A stretch of DNA of 64,000 bases from Anaerolineae bacterium (GCA_025060615.1 JANXBS010000013.1:52055-116054), one strand, 5' to 3'. Shown: positions 1 through 8,791, counted from the stretch's first letter. Notes: a model not told the origin generated them from the sequence alone. Translations and numbers: made by a program.

Positions 1-300
1 TTAATCCGACGGCGTGGGGTACAGGTCTTCCTCATCACCAGCACCGATCTGGCCGAACAGATCCAACAGGTGGTCTCCTACTGGAAGATCGGCACCGAGC
101 GCATCGGCACGCGCTGCCTGGTGTGCAATCACGAGCTGGAGCCGCTGTCCCGCGAGGAGGCCTTCGGCCAGGTGCCGCCATATGTGTGGGTCACGCAAAC
201 GCGGTTTTCGTACTGCCCGGGATGCGAGCGCATCTACTGGCCAGGGACTCATTGGGAAAAGATGAGCATCCGCTTGGCGAACCTTCTGAGAACCCACTGA
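1..300 (+). CDS. Mut7-C RNAse domain protein, C-terminal part (5' truncated by window)
   Basis: The frame is open from base 1 and stops at 300, leaving 99 residues of a longer protein. Two CxxC-like pairs (CLVC and CPGC), followed by an IYWPGTHW stretch, match the C-terminal zinc-ribbon part of the Mut7-C RNAse domain, a PIN-like fold of uncharacterised bacterial and archaeal proteins. The catalytic N-terminal part lies outside the window. The family link rests on the spaced cysteines and the YW-GTHW motif. The cellular role is unknown. The next gene is on the opposite strand and ends 17 bases away, so the two are convergent. Confidence 0.7.
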   Translation, partial: LIRRRGVQVFLITSTDLAEQIQQVVSYWKIGTERIGTRCLVCNHELEPLSREEAFGQVPPYVWVTQTRFSYCPGCERIYWPGTHWEKMSIRLANLLRTH

Positions 301-317
301 CCAATGGTACGGGCGTC

Positions 318-1970
318 TCACACAGGCCTTTTCTTGCTGGGATCAGCCGGCCGGCTCGGCGCCGCCCGGCCTCGCAGCGAGGCCTTGATCCGCTTCCAGA
401 CCTGCTGCGCGTGCCTCGCGTCTTCCACGCCGAGCTCGCGTCGGCTATAGCGGGCGTAGATAAAGGAATCGGTCAGCGAGACCAACTCCTGCTCTAGTTC
501 CGGCCAGTTCGCCTCCAGGTCCCCTTCGTACTCACGAGGGGTCTCCGAGGGCCGCCGTGGCACGCCGCGAGCCGTCGCGCGTCGCACTGTGGACAGATAG
601 AAATACTGGATCTGCTCGCGTGGGCTGAGCCGCTTGAGGCTGAAGAAGTGCCAGGGGGAAGCCTCCTGGCCGGACTCCGCCGCGTGACGGGACGGGATCA
701 GGGCGCGCATACGCCGCGTGGCCGTTGTCAGCCTGCCTCGCCAGAGGCCCAGCCATGAAAGCAGCCACGCCCACAGCCGGCGCAGCCGGCCGCGGTCCAG
801 GCGCAGGCCGCGCCCGCTTAGATAAGCCGTGAGCGAGTAGGCGATGATGGCCGCCATGATCAGCCAGACCAGCAACCCGCCGAGCCACTCAGGGAGCTGC
901 ACTCCCCCGCGCAGAAGCTCCGGCGTCGGAGGAGGCTCCGGCTTGACGGTGCCGACAAGTTCGCCCATGCGCATGCCCAGCAGCCCAAGCAGGCTACTGA
1001 ACAGGGATAGGAAGAGCAGCATCATCAGGTACGCCAGTTGCATCAGAAAGGCGATAATGGCCATCAGCACCTGGGCCAGGGCGAATGAGGAGCCGAATGG
1101 CAGCATCGCCGCGAGTAGCCCGATCGCTATCAGCATGCCCAGCCCCAGCCGGCCCCAGCGCCGCACCACAGCCGGCTCAACTGGTGTGCCCTCGTACTGC
1201 CAGCGCGCGCGCAGCACGGCCAATCGCCCCTGGCTGACCATCAGCAGCCCTCCCAGGAAGTAGGCCACCAGGGCAACTTGCAACAGCGGTGACAGGCCCA
1301 AGTGGCGGATCCCGATCAACTGGCCGCTGGCCGGCAGCAGCTCCACGCGCGAGAGCCCAGCGCAGATCGCCAGGATCAGCCCGCCCCACAGCCAGTGCGC
1401 AGTGAACTCCTGCAGCAGGTCTGCGCGGGAGGGGTGGCGGGCGCGTACCTCGTTCCAGTCCATCGCGCGAGCAAGCCACGGCTTCGCCACTAGCTCGTCA
1501 GGTTTCAGCGACATGCGCTCCAGGATCCCCATCATCAGGGCGCATTCGCTCCAGCAGACGAGGGTCAGGAAGCTCAAGAAGAGGAAGGTGCCATCCAGGA
1601 AGCTCAGCGGATCTTGCAGCCATTGATGGAACAATGAGCCGTCAGGCCACCGGCCGATGATTCCCAAAGCAGCGATCCGGGCTAGGAGGAGCAGGGTTAA
1701 GGCCTCCCCCAGGCGGAAGCGAGCCGTGCGATATCCACGCCGTTCGGGCGACGCCAGCCACAACGTTGTGTACACGGATTCCACCGAGACGAGCAAGAGG
1801 AACGGCAGCGCGAGCCCTCGTCCCCATCCCGGCGTGATCACCTGCGCCACAGCTACGAAGCCGATGGCTAGGCACATCACTAGTACAACCACCAGCAGCG
1901 GGCGGAACACGCTCCTCAGCCACACGCTGTCCTGCAAGACAGCTCCTTGTCTAACTTCCATCTCGGCCAT
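318..1970 (-). CDS. Multi-spanning membrane protein with C-terminal DUF4129
   Basis: Protein of 550 residues with roughly eight or more hydrophobic segments over the first 390 residues, then a basic cytoplasmic tail. Around residues 445-515 the tail has a YFYLSTVRRA...R...TP.EY pattern typical of DUF4129. This domain is usually the tail of a transglutaminase-like protein encoded with moxR and a DUF58 gene. Here the order moxR-DUF58-this gene is kept, but I see no transglutaminase Cys-His-Asp core. The start at 1970 was chosen over an in-frame extension to 2138. It has a GAGGAG Shine-Dalgarno sequence and avoids an 80-base overlap with the DUF58 gene. The likely role is in the envelope with the MoxR partner; this is inference. 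Confidence 0.75.
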   Translation of the reverse strand: MAEMEVRQGAVLQDSVWLRSVFRPLLVVVLVMCLAIGFVAVAQVITPGWGRGLALPFLLLVSVESVYTTLWLASPERRGYRTARFRLGEALTLLLLARIAALGIIGRWPDGSLFHQWLQDPLSFLDGTFLFLSFLTLVCWSECALMMGILERMSLKPDELVAKPWLARAMDWNEVRARHPSRADLLQEFTAHWLWGGLILAICAGLSRVELLPASGQLIGIRHLGLSPLLQVALVAYFLGGLLMVSQGRLAVLRARWQYEGTPVEPAVVRRWGRLGLGMLIAIGLLAAMLPFGSSFALAQVLMAIIAFLMQLAYLMMLLFLSLFSSLLGLLGMRMGELVGTVKPEPPPTPELLRGGVQLPEWLGGLLVWLIMAAIIAYSLTAYLSGRGLRLDRGRLRRLWAWLLSWLGLWRGRLTTATRRMRALIPSRHAAESGQEASPWHFFSLKRLSPREQIQYFYLSTVRRATARGVPRRPSETPREYEGDLEANWPELEQELVSLTDSFIYARYSRRELGVEDARHAQQVWKRIKASLRGRAAPSRPADPSKKRPV

Positions 1971-2058
1971 CTCTCCTCGCCCCCGCCAAAAGCCTCTCCG
2001 AAAACTCGCAGACGAGGGAGTCATGGGAGCAAGCCCGCAACGAGAAGGCTGGTACGCC

Positions 2059-3264
2059 TTAAACGACGAGCTCTCGTGTAGGTGCGCGCCAGAGCTCCAG
2101 GTCCTCCTCCCGCGCAACATGATAGGCAGGAAAGCCAAAATATCGGGCTCGCTGACGGACCCGGCTGAACTGCAGGCTTGGCTCCGTCACGATCAACACG
2201 GCATTCAGCCCTGCGCGCTGAAGCTGGTGCAGGGCCTGACAGGTCGCCTCATCCCCCTTAGGCGTGATCGCGATCGCCGTTGTCCCCCATCCCAGATGCA
2301 GGGCCGCTTCTCGGCTCCACACGGGGAACGGCTCTCCTCCGTCAGAGGCCAGCTCGACGCGCGCCAGCACTTCCAGGATCTTGATCAGATGGCCGCGGCC
2401 CGAGCGGGGCGGGATCGCGGGGGCTTGCCCTTGGCTGAGGGGATCGCGCCCGTTGGTGAGCAGCCCCACCGGCTGCCGCTGCTCCGTCAGGTGGTGAGCG
2501 ATGGAAGCGGCTACGACGATGGCCCACTCGCTGGAGACGACGGCCCATTGGGGATCGTAATCGGCCGCGTGCAAGTTCAGCAGGATAGCCGTCTCCAGGG
2601 AGATGGCTTTGTCTAGCTTGGTCACCAGGAGATCGCCACTATGGGCGCTGACCTTCCAATGGATGCGATGCAATGGGTCGCCGGCCTGATACTCGCGCAG
2701 GCCGATCAGGCGCGTCGGATCCTCGAACAGCCGTTGGCGGGTGCGCACCGTCCCAAACGGCAGGTTGGAGGAGAGGCCGAGCTTGGTCAGGGGGATGATG
2801 CGTGGGTAGACGGTGATGGCGTCCACCTTCGCCTCCTGCCCCTGGACCTCAGAAAAGCCGAAGAGATCACCTGTGTGGAGGCTGAGCGGCCCTAGGGTGT
2901 AGTAGCCGCGCCGTCGGCAATCCAGCGTGTACGTCACGGCAATGCATCCCCGGGAGGGTAGAAAGGCCACTCGGCGCACGAAACTGGGTGAGTGCAGAGC
3001 GAGCGGCACCGATTCGCTGATACGCAGCCAGGGGATCGGGAGGCGGCTGCGGTTGGTGAGCCGCAGCTCGACGGGCACCTGTTCGCCCAGGAAGGCGTGG
3101 TCGGTGTAGATGCGCTGTGCGTGCAGATGGCTCAGCGCGCGGCCGGCCCACCATCGGGAGAGCGCCCACGTCCCGAAGAGCACATAGACGATGTAGAAGA
3201 TGAACTCCACCCTAAGCAGGATGAAGAGCGCAAACAGCAGGATGATCAGAAACGAGATATCCAT
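2059..3264 (-). CDS. DUF58 domain protein (MoxR-associated)
   Basis: Protein of 401 residues. Two N-terminal hydrophobic helices (about 3-18 and 20-35) precede a beta-rich region. The DUF58 signature lies at about 189-205, with REYQAGDP followed by HRIHWKVSA. DUF58 proteins are von Willebrand-A-like partners of MoxR AAA ATPases. They are found in envelope or stress-related complexes whose substrates are mostly unknown. It follows moxR by 98 bases and precedes the DUF4129 gene by 88, so the three probably form one transcription unit from the promoter at 4351-4379. The family call is firm; the function is not. Confidence 0.88.
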   Translation of the reverse strand: MDISFLIILLFALFILLRVEFIFYIVYVLFGTWALSRWWAGRALSHLHAQRIYTDHAFLGEQVPVELRLTNRSRLPIPWLRISESVPLALHSPSFVRRVAFLPSRGCIAVTYTLDCRRRGYYTLGPLSLHTGDLFGFSEVQGQEAKVDAITVYPRIIPLTKLGLSSNLPFGTVRTRQRLFEDPTRLIGLREYQAGDPLHRIHWKVSAHSGDLLVTKLDKAISLETAILLNLHAADYDPQWAVVSSEWAIVVAASIAHHLTEQRQPVGLLTNGRDPLSQGQAPAIPPRSGRGHLIKILEVLARVELASDGGEPFPVWSREAALHLGWGTTAIAITPKGDEATCQALHQLQRAGLNAVLIVTEPSLQFSRVRQRARYFGFPAYHVAREEDLELWRAPTRELVV

Positions 3265-3362
3265 CTGTTAGGCCCTCAACCATCGAGAGGGGCTACAGGT
3301 CTGATCCGCTGTTCACGAGCTTCTATAGACAGGCTAGCAGGCCTAAGGGCGTCCAGGTGTCC

Positions 3363-4319
3363 TCATCGCGGCGTCGAGACCTCGCCGATGTTCAGCTCGA
3401 CCTGTTCTAGGAGATCTGCAATCACGCGCGCGCTCGAGCGGCCGCGCAGGGCGCTCTCCGGGTGAACGATGCAGCGGTGGCTCAAGACGAGCGGGGCCAG
3501 CTCTTTCACGTCGTCTGGCAAGACGTAGTCGCGCCCTCGTACGGCGGCCAGCGCTTGACTGCTGCGGAACAGGCCCAGGCTGCCGCGCGGGCTGGCCCCT
3601 AGCGCCAGGTCAGGGTGCCGCCGGGTAGCCTGTACGAGGCGCACGATGTAATCCCGCACGGTGTCATCCACGTGCACCTCCCATACTTGCTGGGCCAGCT
3701 CGGGCACGCGCGAACCGTTGACCACCGGCTCCAGTCGCTCGATGGGATGCTGGCGTTGCAGGTTCAGCAGCATGTGCGATTCCTCGGCGAGGTCCAGGTA
3801 GCCCAGGCTCAACTTGAACAGGAAGCGATCCAATTGCGCCTCTGGAAGCGGGAACGTGCCCTCGTATTCGATGGGGTTCTGGGTGGCTAGGACGAGGAAG
3901 GGGCGAGCCAGGGTATATGTCGTGCCGTCAACGGTGATCTGGCGTTCGCCCATGCACTCCAACAGCGCGGCCTGAGTGCGCGGGGTGGCCCGATTGATCT
4001 CGTCGGCCAATAGGATGTTAGCGAAAGCAGGCCCTGGCCGAAACTCGAACTCGCGGGTCTTCTCGTTGAAAACGGAGACGCCGATGACATCGCTGGGAAG
4101 GAGGTCGGGTGTGCACTGTAGCCGTTTGAAGGTGACGCCCAAGGAGGCGGCGATCGCCCGGGCCAACATGGTCTTGCCGACGCCTGGTACATCCTCCAGC
4201 AGCACATGTCCTTCACACAACAGCGCTACGACGATGTACTCGATCACCCTCCGTTTGCCCACGATCACCTGCTCGACGTTGGCGATGACGCGCTCAGCAA
4301 AGGCTTGAACCTCCCGCAC
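3363..4319 (-). CDS. MoxR-family AAA+ ATPase
   Basis: Protein of 318 residues, the usual MoxR length. Walker A (GVGKT, residues 46-50), Walker B (LLADEINRA, near 103), sensor-1 LATQNP and the C-terminal lid region are visible. MoxR ATPases act as chaperones that insert cofactors or remodel complexes with VWA/DUF58 partners. The start chosen is GTG at 4319, preceded at about 5 bases by GGAGGAGG. Upstream in-frame ATGs would sit inside the promoter or at the expected transcript start, because TTGTCA-17-TACAAT lies at 4351-4379. This gene heads the operon with DUF58 and DUF4129. Confidence 0.92.
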   Translation of the reverse strand: MREVQAFAERVIANVEQVIVGKRRVIEYIVVALLCEGHVLLEDVPGVGKTMLARAIAASLGVTFKRLQCTPDLLPSDVIGVSVFNEKTREFEFRPGPAFANILLADEINRATPRTQAALLECMGERQITVDGTTYTLARPFLVLATQNPIEYEGTFPLPEAQLDRFLFKLSLGYLDLAEESHMLLNLQRQHPIERLEPVVNGSRVPELAQQVWEVHVDDTVRDYIVRLVQATRRHPDLALGASPRGSLGLFRSSQALAAVRGRDYVLPDDVKELAPLVLSHRCIVHPESALRGRSSARVIADLLEQVELNIGEVSTPR

Positions 4320-4350
4320 GCTTCCCTCCTCCCATCTCGTCTCATACCGC

Positions 4351-4379
4351 ATTGTACCGCTAAACGAGCAGGTTGACAA
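4351..4379 (-). promoter_or_regulatory. Sigma-70 promoter of the moxR operon
   Basis: Read on the minus strand, the -35 box is TTGTCA (4374-4379), the spacer is 17 bases and the -10 box is TACAAT (4351-4356). Transcription would begin near 4345, about 25 bases before the GTG start of moxR. It faces away from the promoter at 4411-4439. Confidence 0.75.
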
Positions 4380-4410
4380 AGTATCGTCGGCTTCCCATTG
4401 CCAAAAAACA

Positions 4411-4439
4411 TTGCAATCATCTTGAAACTGTGTTATAAT
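4411..4439 (+). promoter_or_regulatory. Sigma-70 promoter of the methyltransferase gene
   Basis: TTGCAA (4411-4416), a 17-base spacer and a perfect TATAAT (4434-4439). The predicted transcript starts near 4446, giving a leader of about 113 bases that contains the 4480-4500 hairpin and the parS-like site. Confidence 0.75.
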
Positions 4440-4479
4440 GGAAATGTGAGCATCAGCCGAGGATTATGCGCGTTTGAGG

Positions 4480-4500
4480 AGGCGGCGATCAGCGCCGCCT
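4480..4500 (+). promoter_or_regulatory. Leader hairpin before the parS-like site
   Basis: Perfect 8-bp stem AGGCGGCG / CGCCGCCT with loop ATCAG. It lies in the transcribed leader about 35 bases after the predicted start. Only a short pyrimidine stretch (TCTTG) follows, so it is a weak terminator at best. It may be an mRNA 5' stabiliser or attenuator. Confidence 0.5.
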
Positions 4501-4525
4501 TCTTGCATGGGCTGGTCGCGTGCCA

Positions 4526-4543
4526 ATGTTTCACGTGAAACAT
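4526..4543. promoter_or_regulatory. parS: parS centromere-like site (ParB binding site)
   Basis: The 18 bases ATGTTTCACGTGAAACAT form a perfect palindrome. The inner 16 (4527-4542) are identical to the bacterial chromosomal parS consensus bound by ParB. It lies in the untranslated leader between the promoter at 4411-4439 and the ATG at 4559. No parA or parB gene is in the window. In other bacteria parS sites cluster near the replication origin, so this segment may be origin-proximal (inference). An ATG inside the palindrome is in frame with the methyltransferase but has no Shine-Dalgarno sequence. I found no second copy. Confidence 0.85.
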
Positions 4544-4558
4544 CAGGAGCGAGCCCCG

Positions 4559-5464
4559 ATGCCGGATGTCTCTTCCATAGCCATCTGCGACTACGAAGGC
4601 AGCCCCTATCGCACAGCGTTTTGGGAGGGACAAGGACGTGAGTTTGAGGATCGGGCGGAACGGATCGCATTGCGTCACCTATTGCCTCCAGGCGGCCGCC
4701 GATTGGTGGAGGTCGGTGCCGGCTTTGGGCGTCTCGCGGACCTGTACGCGCGATTTGAGCAGGTGATCTTGCTCGATTACTCCCGCTCCTTGCTCCGGGA
4801 AGCGCGCGAACGCCTCGGTTCTGACCCCCGCATCGTGTACGTCGCCGCTAATGTCTATCAGATGCCGCTGGGCACTGGCGCCGTAGATACAGCCGTGATG
4901 GTCCGCGTCGCACACCACCTAGCCGATGTCCCCTGCGCCTTGCGTGAGCTGGCTCGCATTGTCTGTACCGGAGGGGCCCTCGTCATGGAATATGCCAACA
5001 AGCGCCATCTGAAATCCATCGCACGCTACGCCCTCGGCCGCCAGCGATGGAGCCCATTCGACCCTGAGCCATACGAGTTTGCCCCATTGAACTTCGACTT
5101 CCATCCGGCCTGGATGAGCCGGCGTCTGCGCGAGGCGGGGTTTCAGATCGAGCGAGAGCGCGCCGTCTCACACCTGCGATCGGGCTTGCTCAAACGTTGG
5201 TTCTCAGGGGAAACGTTGGCTCGAGTGGATGGGTGGCTGCAGGGGCCAGGCGCTGTCGTCAAGTTGGCCCCTAGCGTCTTCGTGCGCGCGCGACGAGCAG
5301 GCTCGTCTCCTGCAAGACTGCCGGATATGTGCTTTCGCTGCCCTGTTTGCGGCGTTGAACCCTTGACTCCGGAGCCAGCGGGCCTCCTCTGCCCTGCCTG
5401 TTACCGTCTCTGGCCGCTGCGAGATGGCATCTATGACTTTAAGAGCCCGGATGGGGATACATAA
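4559..5464 (+). CDS. SAM-dependent class I methyltransferase with C-terminal zinc ribbon
   Basis: Protein of 301 residues. Motif I (EVGAGFGRL, residues 51-59), an acidic LLDYS strand end and the following Rossmann pattern match the UbiE/Methyltransf_11 type. The last 45 residues hold CFRCPVCG and CPAC, a two-CxxC zinc ribbon like Trm112-type tails fused to methyltransferases. The substrate is unknown; small-molecule or RNA targets are both possible. Start 4559 is preceded by AGGAG at 9 bases. An upstream ATG at 4526 would place the parS palindrome inside the coding region. The gene has its own promoter and is divergent from moxR. Confidence 0.82.
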   Translation: MPDVSSIAICDYEGSPYRTAFWEGQGREFEDRAERIALRHLLPPGGRRLVEVGAGFGRLADLYARFEQVILLDYSRSLLREARERLGSDPRIVYVAANVYQMPLGTGAVDTAVMVRVAHHLADVPCALRELARIVCTGGALVMEYANKRHLKSIARYALGRQRWSPFDPEPYEFAPLNFDFHPAWMSRRLREAGFQIERERAVSHLRSGLLKRWFSGETLARVDGWLQGPGAVVKLAPSVFVRARRAGSSPARLPDMCFRCPVCGVEPLTPEPAGLLCPACYRLWPLRDGIYDFKSPDGDT

Positions 5465-5555
5465 AACCCTTTGCTCAGTTAATCTATGCTTAATCTGCCC
5501 GTGCTAAGGTATGCCCCGTTGTTAAGCTTCCCAGCACTGCGGAGGTGGAACAGGC

Positions 5556-6467
5556 ATGATCCAGGTGCAGGACTTGACCAAAACATACGGCGACTTCACC
5601 GCCATCCGGAACGTCTCGTTTCGAGTGGAGCGCGGCGAGGTGCTGGGGTTCCTGGGGCCTAACGGTGCTGGCAAAACCACCACCATGCGCATCCTCACCG
5701 GTTTCATGCCGCCCACCAGCGGACGGGTCACAGTCGCCGGCTACGACGTCTTTGAGAACTCCTTGGAGGCCAGACGGCACATCGGCTATCTGCCCGAGAA
5801 CGTGCCCCTATACCCCGAGATGACCGTGGCCGGCTACCTGGACTTCGTCGCTGCCCTGCGCGATGTCCCCAACCGGAGGGATGCCGTAGAGCGAGTCATG
5901 GACTCGCTGAGCCTGGAGGATCACGCAGATGTCCCTATCGCCAAGCTGTCCAAAGGGTACCGGCAGCGCGTGGGCCTGGCGCAGGCCCTGGTCCATGATC
6001 CAGATGTGGTCATCTTGGATGAGCCGACCATCGGCCTTGATCCCAAGCAGATCATCGAGGTACGGGAGCTCATCCGCAACCTGGGTGGCGATCACACCGT
6101 TATCCTCAGCACGCACATCCTGCCCGAGGTCAGCCAGGTCTGCAGCCGCGTCCTGATCATCAACGAGGGCCAGATCGTGGCTGAGGATACTCCCGAACGG
6201 CTGACGGCCCGCCTCAAAGGGGGCGAACGCGTCTTCATCCACGTGGCTAACGGGCCCTCCGATCCCTGTCCGGTGCTAGCTGCCATTGACGGCGTGCAAG
6301 AGGTGACTGAGATAGGCAATGGCCACTATGAGGTCACCTGCGCGCTAGGCCAGGATCTACGACCGGTCCTGGCTCGTACCCTGATTGAGCACGGATGGGA
6401 TCTGCTCGAGTTGCGTCCCGTTGGCATGAGCTTGGAGGAGATCTTCTTAAAGCTGACCACCGAATAG
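5556..6467 (+). CDS. ABC transporter ATP-binding protein (GldA-like, ABC-2 type)
   Basis: Protein of 303 residues. Walker A GPNGAGKT is at 34-41, the signature LSKGYRQR at 131-138 (the KGYRQR variant is typical of GldA-like exporters) and Walker B VVILDEPTIGLDP near 150. A C-terminal extension of about 80 residues follows the nucleotide-binding domain. It precedes an ABC-2 permease and a Gld_G-type protein, so it probably energises that complex in the membrane. The start has GGAGGTGG upstream. The transported substrate is unknown. Gliding is known for the Bacteroidetes relatives only and should not be assumed here. Confidence 0.9.
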   Translation: MIQVQDLTKTYGDFTAIRNVSFRVERGEVLGFLGPNGAGKTTTMRILTGFMPPTSGRVTVAGYDVFENSLEARRHIGYLPENVPLYPEMTVAGYLDFVAALRDVPNRRDAVERVMDSLSLEDHADVPIAKLSKGYRQRVGLAQALVHDPDVVILDEPTIGLDPKQIIEVRELIRNLGGDHTVILSTHILPEVSQVCSRVLIINEGQIVAEDTPERLTARLKGGERVFIHVANGPSDPCPVLAAIDGVQEVTEIGNGHYEVTCALGQDLRPVLARTLIEHGWDLLELRPVGMSLEEIFLKLTTE

Positions 6468-6521
6468 CGGTTTCAATGATCCAGCAAGGGAGCTAACACT
6501 AGGGAGGTGAGCACAAGCTTC

Positions 6522-7244
6522 ATGAGAAACATCTTCATCATCGCACGACGTGAGGTGGAAGCCTACTTTGTCTCTCCGATCGCTTATGTGGTCATCGCCG
6601 CCTATCTGGTGGTAATGGGCCTGATCTTCGCTTTGATCGTCGCTGGACAGCCCGGCGCTGAAGCTTCTCTCCGCTTCGTGTTCGGGAACGCGTTTAGCGC
6701 CCTCATTTTGATCATCATCGGCCCGCTGTTGACGATGCGCCTCCTGGCCGAGGAGCAGCGGACCGGCACCATTGAGCTCCTCCTCACTGCGCCCGTGCGC
6801 GATTGGGAGGTGGTCATCGGCAAATATCTGGCCAGTTGTACGGTGTTCCTGGCCATGTTGGCTCCGACGGCGGTATACCCATTGTTGATCGAGCGCTACG
6901 GCAATCCCGATCGCGCGCTGTTCTTCAGCACGTACCTGGGCCTCATCTTGCTGGGAGCCGCCATCCTGTCGCTAGGCCTGTTGACGTCCGCAGTGACCCA
7001 GAACCAGATCATCGCCGCGTTCCTGGGGCTGGGGCTGACGCTGCTGATGACGTTCACGGAGTTCCTAGCTTCGGTGGTGGGAGCTCCTTTGTCTGATGTC
7101 CTGTCCTATCTGGGGCTGTTCAATCACTTCTTCGATTTCCTACGCGGCGTCGTGGACACACGGGATATCGTGTACTATCTGAGCGTGATCATCGGTGCCT
7201 TGTTCCTCACCACACAGGTGTTGGCCGCGCGGAGGTGGCGCTGA
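6522..7244 (+). CDS. ABC-2 type permease (GldF-like)
   Basis: Protein of 240 residues with about six hydrophobic helices. It begins MRNIFIIARREVEAYF, the cytoplasmic entry seen in GldF and NosY-like permeases, and has the LLAEEQRTGTIELLLTAPV stretch common to ABC-2 permeases. ATG at 6522 follows GGGAGGTGA by 11 bases. A GTG at 6507 is in frame but lies inside that Shine-Dalgarno sequence. The stop overlaps the ATG of the next gene in a TGATG arrangement, which implies translational coupling. Confidence 0.88.
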   Translation: MRNIFIIARREVEAYFVSPIAYVVIAAYLVVMGLIFALIVAGQPGAEASLRFVFGNAFSALILIIIGPLLTMRLLAEEQRTGTIELLLTAPVRDWEVVIGKYLASCTVFLAMLAPTAVYPLLIERYGNPDRALFFSTYLGLILLGAAILSLGLLTSAVTQNQIIAAFLGLGLTLLMTFTEFLASVVGAPLSDVLSYLGLFNHFFDFLRGVVDTRDIVYYLSVIIGALFLTTQVLAARRWR

Positions 7245-8791
7245 TGGTCATCCGGTTACGACAAGTCGCCCCTCACCTGGCTGGCACCGGCCTGGTCCTT
7301 CTGCTGCTGGCCTTGGCAGCTCACATCCTGGGCAGCGACCCTCGGTGGCTGCCGGAGGCGCTGCTCGGCGTTGGAGCTGTGTTGATCATCAGCTATGGCC
7401 TGCTGCGGCCCCGCGAGGTCGCTGCAGCGCTCACGGGCCGGCGGGCGATCTACGGCGGCAACGCGTTGCTGATGAGCATAGCCTTCCTGGGCATCTTGGT
7501 CATCGTCAACTTCCTGGCCGCGCGTTACCACAAACGCTTCGACCTCACAGAGAACAAGCGGTATACCCTCTCGCAACAGACCATCCAGGTCTTGAACTCA
7601 TTGCAAGAGCCGGTTAAAGTGACAGGCTTTTTTACGCCGGACGACCTGCGGCGATCCGATGTGGAAGACCTGCTCAAGGAGTACGCGTACCGCAGCGATA
7701 AATTCACCTACGAGTTCGTGGATCCAGAGCAGCGCCCTGGGGAGGCGCGCCGGTTGGGCGTAACTAGCTATGGGGTTCTGGTGTTCCAACGCGGCGAGAA
7801 GCGACAGGAGACCTTCGGCATGGACGAGGAGGACCTGACCAGCGCGCTGCTGAAGGTATCGCGAGATGAGCAGAGGGTGATCTATTTCACCACCGGGCAC
7901 AAGGAGCGCGATCCCCAGAGCTTTCAACCCCTGGATTATGGCAACATCGGACAGGTGTTGGGACGGGATAATTACGATGTGAAATCGCTGAACCTGGCCA
8001 CGATCACCACCACGATCCCCAGCGATGCAGCCGTGATCGTTGTCGCCTCGCCACAAATCCCCTTTGCCCCGGAAGAGGTGGATCGGCTCGACCAATGGCT
8101 GAGCCAAGGCGGGCGACTGTTGCTGCTGGCAGACCCTCCTGTCCCTGGAGCGGAAGACCCTATGGCCGCGTTCTCTGGGATGCTGGCCAAGTGGGGCGTG
8201 CGATTGCGCAGCGATGTAGCCATTGACCCGGTGAGCTCCTTCTTCGGCGACGCGGCCTCGCCTTTGATCACGCGCTTTCCATTCTCCAGCATCACTAAGG
8301 ATCTGGGCGGGTTGACCACGTTCTTTCCAGTGGCCCGCACCATGGAGTTGACCGATCCGCCTCCCGAGGGAGTGACCCTCACACGGCTGCTGGAGACCAC
8401 CCAGGATAGTTGGGGTGAGACCAACCTGACTAGCCAGCAGGCCCGTTATGATCCAGATGCTGACGTGCGTGGCCCGTTAGTGCTGGCCGCGATGATCGAA
8501 TCTCAGGAGAAGAAGAGCCGGCTGGTGGTCTTCGGGGACGCTGACTTCGTCTCCAACAACATCTTAAGCAGCGTCCGCGGTGCGTTCGGCAATGCCGATC
8601 TCTTCCGCAACAGCATCAACTGGTTGGCCGAAGAGGAGGCGCTGATCGCCATCAGCCCCAAGCCGCCTGAGGTGCGGACGATGCAACCGCTGACGCCAGC
8701 GCAACGGAACCTGATCTTCTATGGCTCGGTGATCTTCCTGCCACTGCTCGTCCTCGCTCTTGGCGGGGCTGTTTGGTGGCAACGACGATGA
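7244..8791 (+). CDS. Gld_G-type ABC accessory membrane protein
   Basis: Protein of 515 residues. Three hydrophobic helices lie in the first 90 residues. They are followed by KRFDLTENKRYTLSQQT, the entry of the Gld_G/DUF4350-like extracytoplasmic domain, then a long soluble part and a C-terminal helix (LIFYGSVIFLPLLVLALGG). Such proteins accompany ABC-2 ATPase/permease pairs and are thought to form the extracellular part of the complex. The ATG at 7244 overlaps the previous stop, with GGAGG eight bases upstream. The function in this organism is not established. Confidence 0.85.
   Translation: MVIRLRQVAPHLAGTGLVLLLLALAAHILGSDPRWLPEALLGVGAVLIISYGLLRPREVAAALTGRRAIYGGNALLMSIAFLGILVIVNFLAARYHKRFDLTENKRYTLSQQTIQVLNSLQEPVKVTGFFTPDDLRRSDVEDLLKEYAYRSDKFTYEFVDPEQRPGEARRLGVTSYGVLVFQRGEKRQETFGMDEEDLTSALLKVSRDEQRVIYFTTGHKERDPQSFQPLDYGNIGQVLGRDNYDVKSLNLATITTTIPSDAAVIVVASPQIPFAPEEVDRLDQWLSQGGRLLLLADPPVPGAEDPMAAFSGMLAKWGVRLRSDVAIDPVSSFFGDAASPLITRFPFSSITKDLGGLTTFFPVARTMELTDPPPEGVTLTRLLETTQDSWGETNLTSQQARYDPDADVRGPLVLAAMIESQEKKSRLVVFGDADFVSNNILSSVRGAFGNADLFRNSINWLAEEEALIAISPKPPEVRTMQPLTPAQRNLIFYGSVIFLPLLVLALGGAVWWQRR

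Noticed and set aside
1971..2138. N-terminal extension of the DUF4129 protein
   Set aside because: It would overlap the DUF58 coding region by 80 bases and lacks the Shine-Dalgarno sequence that is present before the ATG at 1970.
4381..4560. Replication origin next to the parS-like site
   Set aside because: No cluster of DnaA boxes or AT-rich unwinding region is seen, and dnaA is absent from the window.
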